Below, in pieces: positions 53,897 to 61,867 of a stretch of DNA of 64,000 bases. A program made the translations under genes and the position numbers. The stretch covers positions 85,935 through 149,934 of the forward strand of contig JAUVVY010000005.1 of the NCBI GenBank assembly GCA_030604405.1, read 5' to 3'. This stretch comes from a bacterium (lineage in GTDB: Bacteria > Armatimonadota > Zipacnadia > Zipacnadales > UBA11051). Positions within the stretch are counted from its first letter, which is position 1, and the number at the start of each line of letters is the position of its first letter. A model generated the notes under the pieces. That model was not told the origin of the DNA, searched no databases, and saw only the letters and a list, made by a program, of their open reading frames with translations.

Positions 53897-55237
53897 TTGA
53901 CCATTTCAAGGCTAAGGCGTACTGAGATACTCCTGCTTTTGTACAGCGCCGGACTGATGGGGCTGGGGCTTTTCCTGGTGTGTCTGGATCAAGGCCAGTC
54001 TCTGCTGCGCGTATTGCGGGTGATGACGGTGGCGGGCAGCTTCATAGTGGCGGCGCTGCTGATGCAGATTGAATCTGAAGGCCGCGACCATCTGCTGCTG
54101 CCAGCAGTGTCGCTAATCGCCGGCTGTGGCGTGGTTTTCTTGTGGCGGCTGAACCCCGAATCGGCATCGCGCCAAATTATCTGGATGCTGATGGGCAGCG
54201 CGCTGATGATAATCGTCTATTATCTCGTGAACGATGTGCGCGACCTGGCGCGCTACAAGTACACCGCCGGAGTCGGCGCAATTGCCCTGATGGTAGCGAC
54301 CATGATCTGGGGCCAGGAAAAAGGCGGCGCGCGGCTGTGGCTGGGAATCCCCGATGTCGTGTCCTTCCAGCCCGGCGAGCTTGCCAAGGTGCTCATCTGC
54401 GTGTTCTTGGCCGGCTACGTCGCTGATAAGGGCGAGCTAATTCGCAGTCACAGCAAAGATTCGGGGCTATTGGCTCCGCTTGCTCTGCGATATATGGGCC
54501 CGCTCTTGTTGGTAGTAGTGTTTTCGCTGGCCGTATTTGTGCTCCTGCGCGACCTGGGCGCTGCGCTTCTGTTCTTCGGCCTATTCGTGGCAGTGAGCTA
54601 CCTCGCCACCGGCCGGAAGCGCTATGCGGCGCTGATGACAGTGCTTTTTGTCGCCGGCGCAGTAGCCGCCTACTACTACTTCCCGCACGTGGGGCGGCGC
54701 ATGGCGGCGTGGCTGACCCCTCACGCCGACCCGTACGGAGCCGGGCACCAGATCCTGCAGGTGCTGTTCGGACTGGCGGCTGGAGGAGTAAGTGGCGTGG
54801 GATTCGGCAGGGGCCTCCCAGACAGCCTTCCTGCCGCCGAGACCGATGCAATTCTAGCGGTCATCGGCGAAGAGATCGGCCTGCTCGGCGCAACCGGCCT
54901 GATGCTGCTGTTCGTAGTTGTCTCATATCGAACTTTTGCCATCGCATGGCAGTCAAAGGATCGGTTTGGTGCGCTGTTGGCCGCGAACCTCGGGATCGTG
55001 TTCGCACTGCAGACCCTGGTCATCGCCGGTGGGCTGCTGCGTCTGATCCCCTTAACCGGGATCACTTTGCCCTTCGTCAGCTACGGGGGCAGTTCGGTGG
55101 TGGTCAACTTTATTGCGCTGGGCCTGATTCTTACTGTTTCGCGTGATTGCCGGCCCTGGCCGTCGCAGCGCACGCCTGACAATAATCATCGCGTAGCACG
55201 GCCTTCGACAGTAGTTATGCAAATCTTGGACAACTGA
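53897..55237 (+). CDS. FtsW/RodA/SpoVE-family peptidoglycan glycosyltransferase
   Basis: The 446-residue protein has about ten membrane segments, the signature ITLPFVSYGGSSVVVNF near the C-terminus, and an acidic extracellular segment (GKVLICVFLAGY region after FQPGELAK). SEDS proteins polymerise lipid II together with a class b PBP, and the next gene is one. The start is unclear: TTG directly follows AGAAGG, whereas an ATT six bases later has proper spacing. The last 20 or so residues come from a repeat-like sequence (AATAATCATCGCGTAGCACG) rather than the family. Confidence 0.9.
   Translation: MTISRLRRTEILLLLYSAGLMGLGLFLVCLDQGQSLLRVLRVMTVAGSFIVAALLMQIESEGRDHLLLPAVSLIAGCGVVFLWRLNPESASRQIIWMLMGSALMIIVYYLVNDVRDLARYKYTAGVGAIALMVATMIWGQEKGGARLWLGIPDVVSFQPGELAKVLICVFLAGYVADKGELIRSHSKDSGLLAPLALRYMGPLLLVVVFSLAVFVLLRDLGAALLFFGLFVAVSYLATGRKRYAALMTVLFVAGAVAAYYYFPHVGRRMAAWLTPHADPYGAGHQILQVLFGLAAGGVSGVGFGRGLPDSLPAAETDAILAVIGEEIGLLGATGLMLLFVVVSYRTFAIAWQSKDRFGALLAANLGIVFALQTLVIAGGLLRLIPLTGITLPFVSYGGSSVVVNFIALGLILTVSRDCRPWPSQRTPDNNHRVARPSTVVMQILDN
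55181..55209 (+). repeat. Diverged family A repeat inside the end of the FtsW/RodA gene
   Basis: AATAATCATCGCGTAGCACG resembles the left part of the family A element (TATCGCGTGGCACAGG). It encodes the C-terminal residues NNHRVARPS of the SEDS protein, suggesting that insertion of the element shifted the gene's end. Confidence 0.5.
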
Positions 55238-55290
55238 AGTTGTAGGGCGACGGTGTGGCGTCGTTAGTCGTAATGGAGGGGCCTGTCGCA

Positions 55291-55315
55291 GTGAGCTTTG
55301 CTGTGCAAAGCTCAC
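55291..55315. repeat. Perfect 10-bp hairpin GTGAGCTTTG / CAAAGCTCAC
   Basis: A perfect stem with loop CTGTG lies in the gap between the SEDS and PBP genes. Its arm is the same as that of the family B copy at 16232 (TGAGCTTTG with CAAAGCTCA), so it may be a partial relative. Confidence 0.6.
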
Positions 55316-55468
55316 AAGCCTGGCCCAGCCGTTGTCGTTGGCCATTTGGGTGTGCAAACCTCGCGAGGATGGCGTTTTGCGTGGGCCTCCAAATGAGTGG
55401 GTGCGGGGTGAGGGTTGCCTTTCGCAAGCGCTCCCACTTCCGCCGGTTTGTGCAAGCAGGCAGTGACT

Positions 55469-56869
55469 ATGCATGATCTGAGCAACGGCATAAGAAAGTT
55501 GGTGGCCTGGCCCCTGGCCGGCTTCATAGTCGTGTGCCTGACGCTCACCTACTGGCAGGTAATCGCCGCGCCGCAGCTCAATCACGCCGAGCAGAACAAC
55601 CGCTCAGAGCGGATGCGACGGCGCGTGCAGCCGGGCCGGCTGCTGACGCGCGATGGCCTGGTCATCCTGGATGCCAGAGAGGGCCTCAAAGGCTGGGAGC
55701 GCGCCTACTCCGATAGCGAGGCATTCTGCCACTTGGCCGGCTACAACAGCCGCAGCGGGTTACAGAAGACCCTCAGTGAAGTATTCTACGCTCAGGGCCG
55801 CTACGCGCACGTGTGGGAGGACATACTGCACGGGCGCCAGACAGGAAACGACGTTTATCTGACCATCAACTCCAGGCTGCAGCAGCGTGCCCACGCTCTG
55901 ATGCGCGGCAAACGCGGCGCGGTCATCGCAATCGACCCGCGAGACGGCGCGCTACTGGCGCTATACAGTGCGCCGACCTATGACGCAGCGACGATCACCA
56001 AATCTGAAGAGGCTTATAACGTATTCACCTATGATCCGGCAAAGCCCGAGATTAACCGGCCACTGCAGGGGATGTACCCGCCCGGATCGGTGTTTAAGAT
56101 ATTCACGGCTGCGGCGGCCGTTGATGCCGGCCTGGCCGACCCAGGCAAGAAGTTGCATTGCGCCGGCGCGGAACGCATAGCAGGCACACTGGTCAGATGC
56201 CGCAAGGCCGCCGGCCACGGCGATCTGACCCTGAGACGGGCACTGGCCGACTCGTGCAACGTCGCATTTGCCAAGCTCGGCGACGAACTCGGGCCCGACC
56301 GCTTTCGTTCCTACGTGAAGCAGTTTCACTTGCTCGATGCGGCCAATTTGCCGCTTCCGACTTCGACGGGTCGTATGGCCGATTTCAAGGGCTTCAAGGG
56401 CAATATGCAGTTGGTGGAAGCCAGCTTCGGCCAGGGAGCGACTCTGATTACGCCGTTATCAATCGCGAGACTCACGGCCGCTCTGGCCCGTGGCGGCGAG
56501 GTGATTCAGCCGTATCTGGTGGACCACGTGCAGACGCCCGCAGCTACCAGGCTGCCAAGCGGTCGGGGCAAAAAACTGGGGCGTGCGGTGTCGCCGGAGA
56601 CGGCCCAGGCGGTGGCAGGTATGATGCGGTCGGTTGTCGAACATGGTACTGCTGGGGTTGCAGACATTCGGGGGGTGCGGGTCGCGGCCAAGACCGGCTC
56701 TGCGCAGAACCCTTCCGGCGACCCGCATGCGTGGTTCACGTGCTTTGCGCCGTACGATGAGCCGGTTGTGGTCGTGACGGTGTTGGTCGAAAATGGCGGC
56801 TCGGGTGCGAGGGCGGCTGGACCCATCGCCGTAGAGATCCTGAGGGCGGCTTTGGAAACAGGAACTTAG
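55469..56869 (+). CDS. pbpA: Class B penicillin-binding protein (PbpA-like transpeptidase)
   Basis: The 466-residue protein has one membrane helix (WPLAGFIVVCLTLTYWQV) and a reduced dimerisation region. Its transpeptidase domain has S-x-x-K at Ser207-Lys210 (PPGSVFKIF), S-x-N at Ser262-Asn264 and K-T-G at Lys408. It crosslinks peptidoglycan in partnership with the SEDS protein just upstream. Length and order match actinobacterial PbpA. The ATG has no strong ribosome site. No PASTA domains are present. Confidence 0.94.
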   Translation: MHDLSNGIRKLVAWPLAGFIVVCLTLTYWQVIAAPQLNHAEQNNRSERMRRRVQPGRLLTRDGLVILDAREGLKGWERAYSDSEAFCHLAGYNSRSGLQKTLSEVFYAQGRYAHVWEDILHGRQTGNDVYLTINSRLQQRAHALMRGKRGAVIAIDPRDGALLALYSAPTYDAATITKSEEAYNVFTYDPAKPEINRPLQGMYPPGSVFKIFTAAAAVDAGLADPGKKLHCAGAERIAGTLVRCRKAAGHGDLTLRRALADSCNVAFAKLGDELGPDRFRSYVKQFHLLDAANLPLPTSTGRMADFKGFKGNMQLVEASFGQGATLITPLSIARLTAALARGGEVIQPYLVDHVQTPAATRLPSGRGKKLGRAVSPETAQAVAGMMRSVVEHGTAGVADIRGVRVAAKTGSAQNPSGDPHAWFTCFAPYDEPVVVVTVLVENGGSGARAAGPIAVEILRAALETGT

Positions 56870-56936
56870 AGGCAAGCCAGTATCGGGGTAAAGATAACAC
56901 ATCATAATATCGCGTAACTCGGGCATCTCACATATG

Positions 56937-56968
56937 ATCGCGTGGCACGGGCCCGCCAGCCCGTGGAT
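56937..56968 (+). repeat. Dispersed GTGGCAC short palindromic repeat, family A
   Basis: CGCGTGGCACGGGCCCGCCA followed by GCCCGTGG forms a CACGGGC/GCCCGTG stem around CCGCCA. The arm differs from the copies at 46.66 kb but stays complementary. Confidence 0.7.
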
Positions 56969-57008
56969 GCCTTTCGCTTATCCCGTAGATCGGGCATCTC
57001 AATAAAAT

Positions 57009-57033
57009 CCCGTGGGTCGGGCATCCTGCCCGA
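57009..57033 (+). repeat. Short palindrome GTCGGGCATCCTGCCCGAC
   Basis: GTCGGGCA with TGCCCGAC forms a perfect 8-bp hairpin preceded by CCCGTGG. A TCGGGCATC motif also appears twice in the preceding 110 bases. It is probably a variant of the short palindrome family. Confidence 0.65.
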
Positions 57034-57090
57034 CTCCATTCCAAAGCAGCACGCGAACAACAGTCCGTAGCCTTACAGGTGGTCAGGCAA

Positions 57091-58956
57091 ATGGAAGGCT
57101 CTCTGCTAGCTGGACGTTATCGGATCGATGAGCGCATCGGCGAAGGCGGCGTTGCGGTTGTCTATCGCGGTCTCGATATCTCGCTGGAGCGCGAGGTCGC
57201 CATCAAGGTGCTTAAACCGGAATACGCCGGTGACCCCGAAGTGCTGGAACGGTTCCGGCGCGAGGCGCATGCTGCTGCGAAGCTCAATCATCCCAATATC
57301 GTGCAAATCTACGACACCGGCAGCGACAACGGAACCTACTACATCGTGATGGAGTATCTGCCGGAAGCCGACTTCAAGCGCATCATTCGAGAGTACGGGC
57401 CACTGCCGCTGCGCAAGGTGCTGCAGGTGAGCATCGAGTGCTGCCGGGCGCTGGCATACGCGCATCGTTTGGGCATCGTGCACCGCGACATCAAGCCGCA
57501 CAATGTTCTGTTCACCGACGACGGCCATGCGAAGCTGTCCGACTTTGGCATCGCGGCCGCCATGGGCGAGCGTGGCCTGACGGACGAGGGTATGGTGCTC
57601 GGCTCAGCGCAGTACATGTCGCCCGAACAGGCGCAGGGCCGCACTACCGGCCCACAGGCAGACCTCTACAGCCTCGGGATCGTGATGTACGAGGCGCTTG
57701 CCGGCTCACTGCCGTTCACAGGCAAGACCGCTGCGGAGGTAGCGGCTAAACACGTGCAGGAAAAGGTCCCGCCGCTGCGACTCCACAACGTCAATATCGG
57801 GCCCTCTGTCGAATTTGTCGTCGGCAAGGCGCTGATGCGGGACCTGGCTCGGCGGTATCGGAATGCTAACGAGATGCTGATGGACCTCGAAAAGCTCGCC
57901 GACGGCATGGAGCTGGATCAGACCGGCGTGTTGACACCCAGGGCCGAGGAGGCTACAGTGCGGCTTGAAGCGCCGGTAGAGCCTGAGCCGCCGCCAGCGC
58001 CCGAAACGGTTGCGGAGGCGCCGGCCGCTGCGGCCCCGGTCACCCGAGCCTCACCGCGGCCTGAGGCCAACCAGTCGGCGATGTGGGCGGCTATGGTCGC
58101 GGCAATCGTAGTCGGTATTCTGGCTCTGGCCGGTGTGGCGTGGCTCGCCAAGGCTGCCTTCTATCCCGGCCATGCGCCCAAAAACGTCCAGGTTCCGATG
58201 CTCAAGGGCCTTGCCGAAGCAGAGGCCGTCGGGCAGCTGACTGAGGCCGGCCTGACACTAGGCCACGTTACCTATGTCTATGAAGATGACGAGCCGGCCG
58301 GCACCGTGGTTGCGCAGAACCCGGAGGTGGGGGCCACAGTTAAGACCGAGACCGCGGTCAATATCACCGTCAACAAGGGCAAGCAGGAAGTTACGGTGAT
58401 TGACGTGGTAGGCAAAGATTTCGATGCGGCCAAGGCGTTGCTGGCCGAAGCTGGCTTGCAGCCCGGACGCATTGAGTGGAACTTCAGCGACGAGGTGGCG
58501 GCGAATCGTGTGATTAGCCAGAAGATTGATCCGGACGCCAAGGTGGAGGAAGGCACGGCGGTGGACCTGGTAGTAAGCAAGGGGCCTGAAGAAGAAGCGG
58601 AGCCGGAAGAAGAGCCTGAGGGGCCGGTCGGTGACGAACCTGCGGGAGAAGAACGCCCGGCCGATCCGCGTGTCGAAATAACTGAGGACGAGGCATATCA
58701 GGCTGCGAGCCCGAACGAGCGTCGGCTGTTGGTGCGCATTACTGCCCAGGGCACGCAGGAGGGCCAAGCGATCAAAGTCATCCTCAGCGATGACATGAGC
58801 CCGCGATTGCAGGTGGGCAGCTACACACTCAATCCCGGCGACAGCGAGGAGGCCCAGGTAATCATCAACGGGAATGCTAGAGTGGAGATCTATCACGAGG
58901 ACAAGGTCGTCCATAGCGACACGTTCATGGTGGAGGAGCCGGCGCCCGGCGAATAA
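57091..58956 (+). CDS. pknB: PASTA-domain serine/threonine protein kinase (PknB-like)
   Basis: The 621-residue kinase has the glycine loop IGEGGVAVVYRG, VAIKVLK (ATP lysine), IVHRDIKPHN, LSDFGIAAAM and the SPEQAQG motif. A Pro-rich linker leads to a membrane helix (about 325-350). Outside are two PASTA domains (about 355-420 and 425-490), an acidic Glu/Pro linker and a final beta-rich domain without a known match. The PASTA domains bind lipid II or muropeptides, and the kinase phosphorylates FHA-binding and division proteins. AGGTGG eight bases upstream supports this ATG. Two PASTA units are fewer than in mycobacteria. Confidence 0.95.
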   Translation: MEGSLLAGRYRIDERIGEGGVAVVYRGLDISLEREVAIKVLKPEYAGDPEVLERFRREAHAAAKLNHPNIVQIYDTGSDNGTYYIVMEYLPEADFKRIIREYGPLPLRKVLQVSIECCRALAYAHRLGIVHRDIKPHNVLFTDDGHAKLSDFGIAAAMGERGLTDEGMVLGSAQYMSPEQAQGRTTGPQADLYSLGIVMYEALAGSLPFTGKTAAEVAAKHVQEKVPPLRLHNVNIGPSVEFVVGKALMRDLARRYRNANEMLMDLEKLADGMELDQTGVLTPRAEEATVRLEAPVEPEPPPAPETVAEAPAAAAPVTRASPRPEANQSAMWAAMVAAIVVGILALAGVAWLAKAAFYPGHAPKNVQVPMLKGLAEAEAVGQLTEAGLTLGHVTYVYEDDEPAGTVVAQNPEVGATVKTETAVNITVNKGKQEVTVIDVVGKDFDAAKALLAEAGLQPGRIEWNFSDEVAANRVISQKIDPDAKVEEGTAVDLVVSKGPEEEAEPEEEPEGPVGDEPAGEERPADPRVEITEDEAYQAASPNERRLLVRITAQGTQEGQAIKVILSDDMSPRLQVGSYTLNPGDSEEAQVIINGNARVEIYHEDKVVHSDTFMVEEPAPGE

Positions 58957-58980
58957 CAACGGCACAGACCATTAACCCGA

Positions 58981-59235
58981 ATTATTCACCAACGCGTGGG
59001 TCAATTCTCAGCTTCTATAAAACCCGTAGCTCGGCCTGAGCGTGGTGTCCTTCTTACCACGCTCAGGTGAGAATGGGGGTACCCACGCCACAGGCGTGGG
59101 TCAATTCTCAGCTTCCCGTTCGACCGTTCGACAAGCTCACGGTGCTGAGCAACGTCGAAGCACAGGCTCACGGCCCTGCCAGCCCTGAGCTTGCCGAAGG
59201 GAGCAACGTCGAAGGGCAGCCCGAGGTCGTTCTGA
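58981..59235 (+). repeat. Compound intergenic repeat region including a family B double hairpin
   Basis: The region holds a family B element (GTAGCTCGGCCTGAG, stem CCTGAGCGTGGT with ACCACGCTCAGG, CTCAGGTGAGAA), flanked by two copies of GCGTGGGTCAATTCTCAGCT 100 bases apart. After it comes a TTCGACAAGCTCA / TGAGCTTGCCGAA inverted repeat with AACGTCGAAG, a widespread bacterial repeat type. The family's closing block CAGCCCGAGGTCGTT is displaced to the end. About 340 bases here contain no gene. Confidence 0.8.
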
Positions 59236-59297
59236 TCTTGCTGCAAATATCATTTCGTTGACGAATAATGCAGGCTAAGTACAATGAGGTGAACAGT

Positions 59298-60068
59298 ATG
59301 CTGAAGCGCTGTGCGGTGCTTATTGCTCAAGTGGTTGCAGTGAGTGTGGTTGTGGTAGCAACGCCCGCATGGGCCGCTGACGAGTTCGCAGTCGGCGCGA
59401 CAAATGTGGCGCTGGCTGCCAACGGCGGCCATATAGTGGCATTTTCCAGTCACGTTCTGGACGAAAACGGCAAGCCGATTACGCAGTGGCAAATCAACAA
59501 TGTCATAGACGGAAAACACATCCGTGGCAGCGACCGCCCGCGCGATTCCTACGGCTGGTCATCCGCCGTAGCGCCCGCGCCGGGCAAGCCCCAGTGGTTC
59601 ATACTGGCCTTCAAGGATGAGCGCACCCGGCTCGTAGCGCGCGTCCGATTCGACCCCGTCACTGACGATCCCCTCGAAATCGGCAGATGGGCCAGGGACT
59701 TCGAGATACACGTGTCCAGCACCACTCAGGACGGCCCGTGGGCCACGGTCCAGAGCGGCCGCTTGCTCAACAAGCCGATTACTCAGAGCTTCGACTTCCC
59801 GCCGGTCGAGTGTCGCTACATGAAGGTCATATTCACCTCCAACTGGTTCTCCGATCAGTTCATCGAGTTGGGCGAGATCGAAGTTTACGAGGCCCTGGCG
59901 ACCGGTGATGCTCTCGACCAGTTGATCTTGCGCCTGGAAAACCTGCTGCAGGACCTCAAAAGATATCGCGACAGTGTCAAATACAATCAGCCACTGCACC
60001 CGGAACTGATACCGCCGGCAACTACTGATACCACCTCTACGACCACTACCCAGCCGCCTCCGCAATAG
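59298..60068 (+). CDS. Secreted F5/8-type C (discoidin)-like domain protein
   Basis: The 256-residue protein has a signal peptide (MLKRCAVLIAQVVAVSVVVV, ending AWA before Ala-Asp), then a beta-sandwich typical of discoidin/coagulation-factor domains (VAARVRFDP-like LVARVRFDPVTDDP, VECRYMKVIF, FIELGEIEVYE). Such domains bind glycans or surfaces. The C-terminus is a Leu-rich helix followed by a Thr/Pro-rich tail (TSTTTTQPPPQ). The ATG was chosen for GAGGTGA six bases upstream. It may belong with the large secreted proteins elsewhere in the window. Confidence 0.8.
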   Translation: MLKRCAVLIAQVVAVSVVVVATPAWAADEFAVGATNVALAANGGHIVAFSSHVLDENGKPITQWQINNVIDGKHIRGSDRPRDSYGWSSAVAPAPGKPQWFILAFKDERTRLVARVRFDPVTDDPLEIGRWARDFEIHVSSTTQDGPWATVQSGRLLNKPITQSFDFPPVECRYMKVIFTSNWFSDQFIELGEIEVYEALATGDALDQLILRLENLLQDLKRYRDSVKYNQPLHPELIPPATTDTTSTTTTQPPPQ

Positions 60069-60107
60069 ATACCGGCCTGCCGGCAGTTGCGGCCATACCT
60101 TCATTCC

Positions 60108-61691
60108 ATGAGCCAATGCACTCAGCACACAACAAACAGCCAGCAGGCCAGCTTGCGGGACGTAGTCGCACACTACGGCCGGGTGCGGATAACCGGCTGG
60201 CAGGGCCTGGTGCTGGTGGTGATGCTAGCGGCAGGTCTGCGGCTGTACGACCTCGGCGGCCGGTCGTTCCACGGCGATGAGATGCTCTCTGTCACCATCG
60301 CCAGCAGCAAGACGATGTCAGAGCTGCAAAGTGTGACGAAGCCGGCCTGGCATCCGCCGCTGCACTACGGCATCCCCAGATTGCTGTACCTCGCAGGCGC
60401 GCACACGGAATCACAATGGCGCATGGCAGGCGTCCTGTTTGGTGTTCTGCTTGCTGCGGCCACTTTTCTGATCCCCTTGGTCTGGGGCTCGCCCCGCCTG
60501 AGCTTGCCAGCCGGGCTGCTGGCCGCCACCTCCCCAATGGCCGTGTTATTCAGCCAAACTAGCCGTTGGCACCCGCTAGTGGCCGGAATCCTGGCCGTTG
60601 CCTGCCTGAGTTTGGTAGTCGCCGTCAAGCGCGATGCGATGTGGGGATGGCTAGTGGCCGGCGTGGCCTTTGCCCTGGCCTTCTGTACGGTGTTTCTGGC
60701 CGGTGTTGTGGCGATTGTCCTGATGCTGTTAGCCCTGCACCACACGCTCAAAGCGGGCAAGCCGCTGACGGGATGGCTGAGCGCGGCGCTGCTGTGCCTG
60801 GCGGCTATTGCTCCACTGGTGCGACCGGCCATATTCTGGAGCCGGCCCGGGCAGATATTCTGGGAGCCGGTCCGCAGTGTTTTCCCTGTCATCGGCAAGT
60901 TGGGCCTGTTAGTGCAGAACCTCACAGTCGGGCCGACAGTGCTGCCCTGGAACTGGCCTGTGATGCTCCCGGCAGCCCTGTTATTGGCTTACATCGGGTG
61001 GCGCTTTGCCGCCAGTTCAGAGACCCAGGTGCGCAGCATCAGAGGCGCGGCCATTGCGTTCTTCGTTTTGTGCCTCCCGGTAATCGTCGTGGCTCCGGTC
61101 GCCGCCTTCTCACGCTACTGGCTAATTCTGCTTGTGCCGCTGCATATCGGCATCGCCGCAGGACTCCTCAGCATCACATCGCGCCGCCTGCAAGTGGTAT
61201 GTGCGGTAGCTATGACGGTGCTGGTGGCTTACGGGCTATTCAATCTCTACGCGCACCGCCAATATCAGTACCGGGAGCTAACAGATGACTGGCGCGGAAT
61301 AGCCGCGATGACCCGTGAGCTTGCCCAGCCGGGCGATCAAGTCTGGTCGGTGATGACGCCCTTTGTCTATTACTACGGCTCCGGCAGCCTGGAGGTCTTT
61401 GCGTGGTACTACGACAAGACCGCAGTGGCTGGGCGTATTGAGCAAACGCGCGCAGATCGCGTCTTCTTGCAGTATTCGCCTTTGAGCGGGTGGGAAGTGG
61501 TCAACTTCGCGCGCATCGGCGAGATCGTCGGAGAAGAGCTGGCGGGGCTGGGCTTCAGGCGAGAATGGCGGGGTCATTATGGCCGCGACCCAGATGTCGC
61601 AATGAAGCGGAAATACCTCCGCGGGCGAACCTTCCCGCAGTATCGCCACGTTGTGGAGCTGTGGACGCGCCCCGCCCCCCGGCACAAATGA
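60108..61691 (+). CDS. Multi-pass membrane glycosyltransferase-like protein (GT39/ArnT type)
   Basis: The 527-residue protein has a hydrophilic N-terminus, a membrane helix (GLVLVVMLAAGLRLYDLGG) and the loop RSFHGDEMLSVTIA with the conserved acidic pair. About ten further membrane segments and a soluble C-terminal part follow. Donor and acceptor are unknown. No ribosome site stands before the ATG, and a TTG seven codons upstream is possible. Its C-terminal gap to the next gene holds a family B repeat. Confidence 0.8.
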   Translation: MSQCTQHTTNSQQASLRDVVAHYGRVRITGWQGLVLVVMLAAGLRLYDLGGRSFHGDEMLSVTIASSKTMSELQSVTKPAWHPPLHYGIPRLLYLAGAHTESQWRMAGVLFGVLLAAATFLIPLVWGSPRLSLPAGLLAATSPMAVLFSQTSRWHPLVAGILAVACLSLVVAVKRDAMWGWLVAGVAFALAFCTVFLAGVVAIVLMLLALHHTLKAGKPLTGWLSAALLCLAAIAPLVRPAIFWSRPGQIFWEPVRSVFPVIGKLGLLVQNLTVGPTVLPWNWPVMLPAALLLAYIGWRFAASSETQVRSIRGAAIAFFVLCLPVIVVAPVAAFSRYWLILLVPLHIGIAAGLLSITSRRLQVVCAVAMTVLVAYGLFNLYAHRQYQYRELTDDWRGIAAMTRELAQPGDQVWSVMTPFVYYYGSGSLEVFAWYYDKTAVAGRIEQTRADRVFLQYSPLSGWEVVNFARIGEIVGEELAGLGFRREWRGHYGRDPDVAMKRKYLRGRTFPQYRHVVELWTRPAPRHK

Positions 61692-61737
61692 CGCTAACGC
61701 AACTACTCGGGGGCCTGCGGGACAGTCCCTTTAGCCT

Positions 61738-61849
61738 GTATTATTCACCAAACGCGTGGCTCGGCCTGAGTGTGGCCTCTGCCACACTCAGGTGAGAACG
61801 CGGCTTGTCGCGTTCTCAGCTTCCAGCCCGAGGTCGTTGGGGTGATTAC
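61738..61849 (+). repeat. Double-hairpin intergenic repeat, family B (canonical copy)
   Basis: The blocks GCGTGGCTCGGCCTGAG, CTCAGGTGAGAA and CAGCCCGAGGTCGTT are all present in order. Stem 1 pairs CCTGAGTGTGG with CCACACTCAGG, and stem 2 pairs GAGAACGCG with CGCGTTCTC. It lies between convergent genes. Confidence 0.85.
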
Positions 61850-61867
61850 AACTTCAGGCGCCATGCA

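Noticed and set aside
56725..56750. TGGTTCACGTG in the PBP gene as a second parS-like site
   Set aside because: Only the central half matches; the right arm (CTTTG) does not fit the palindrome.
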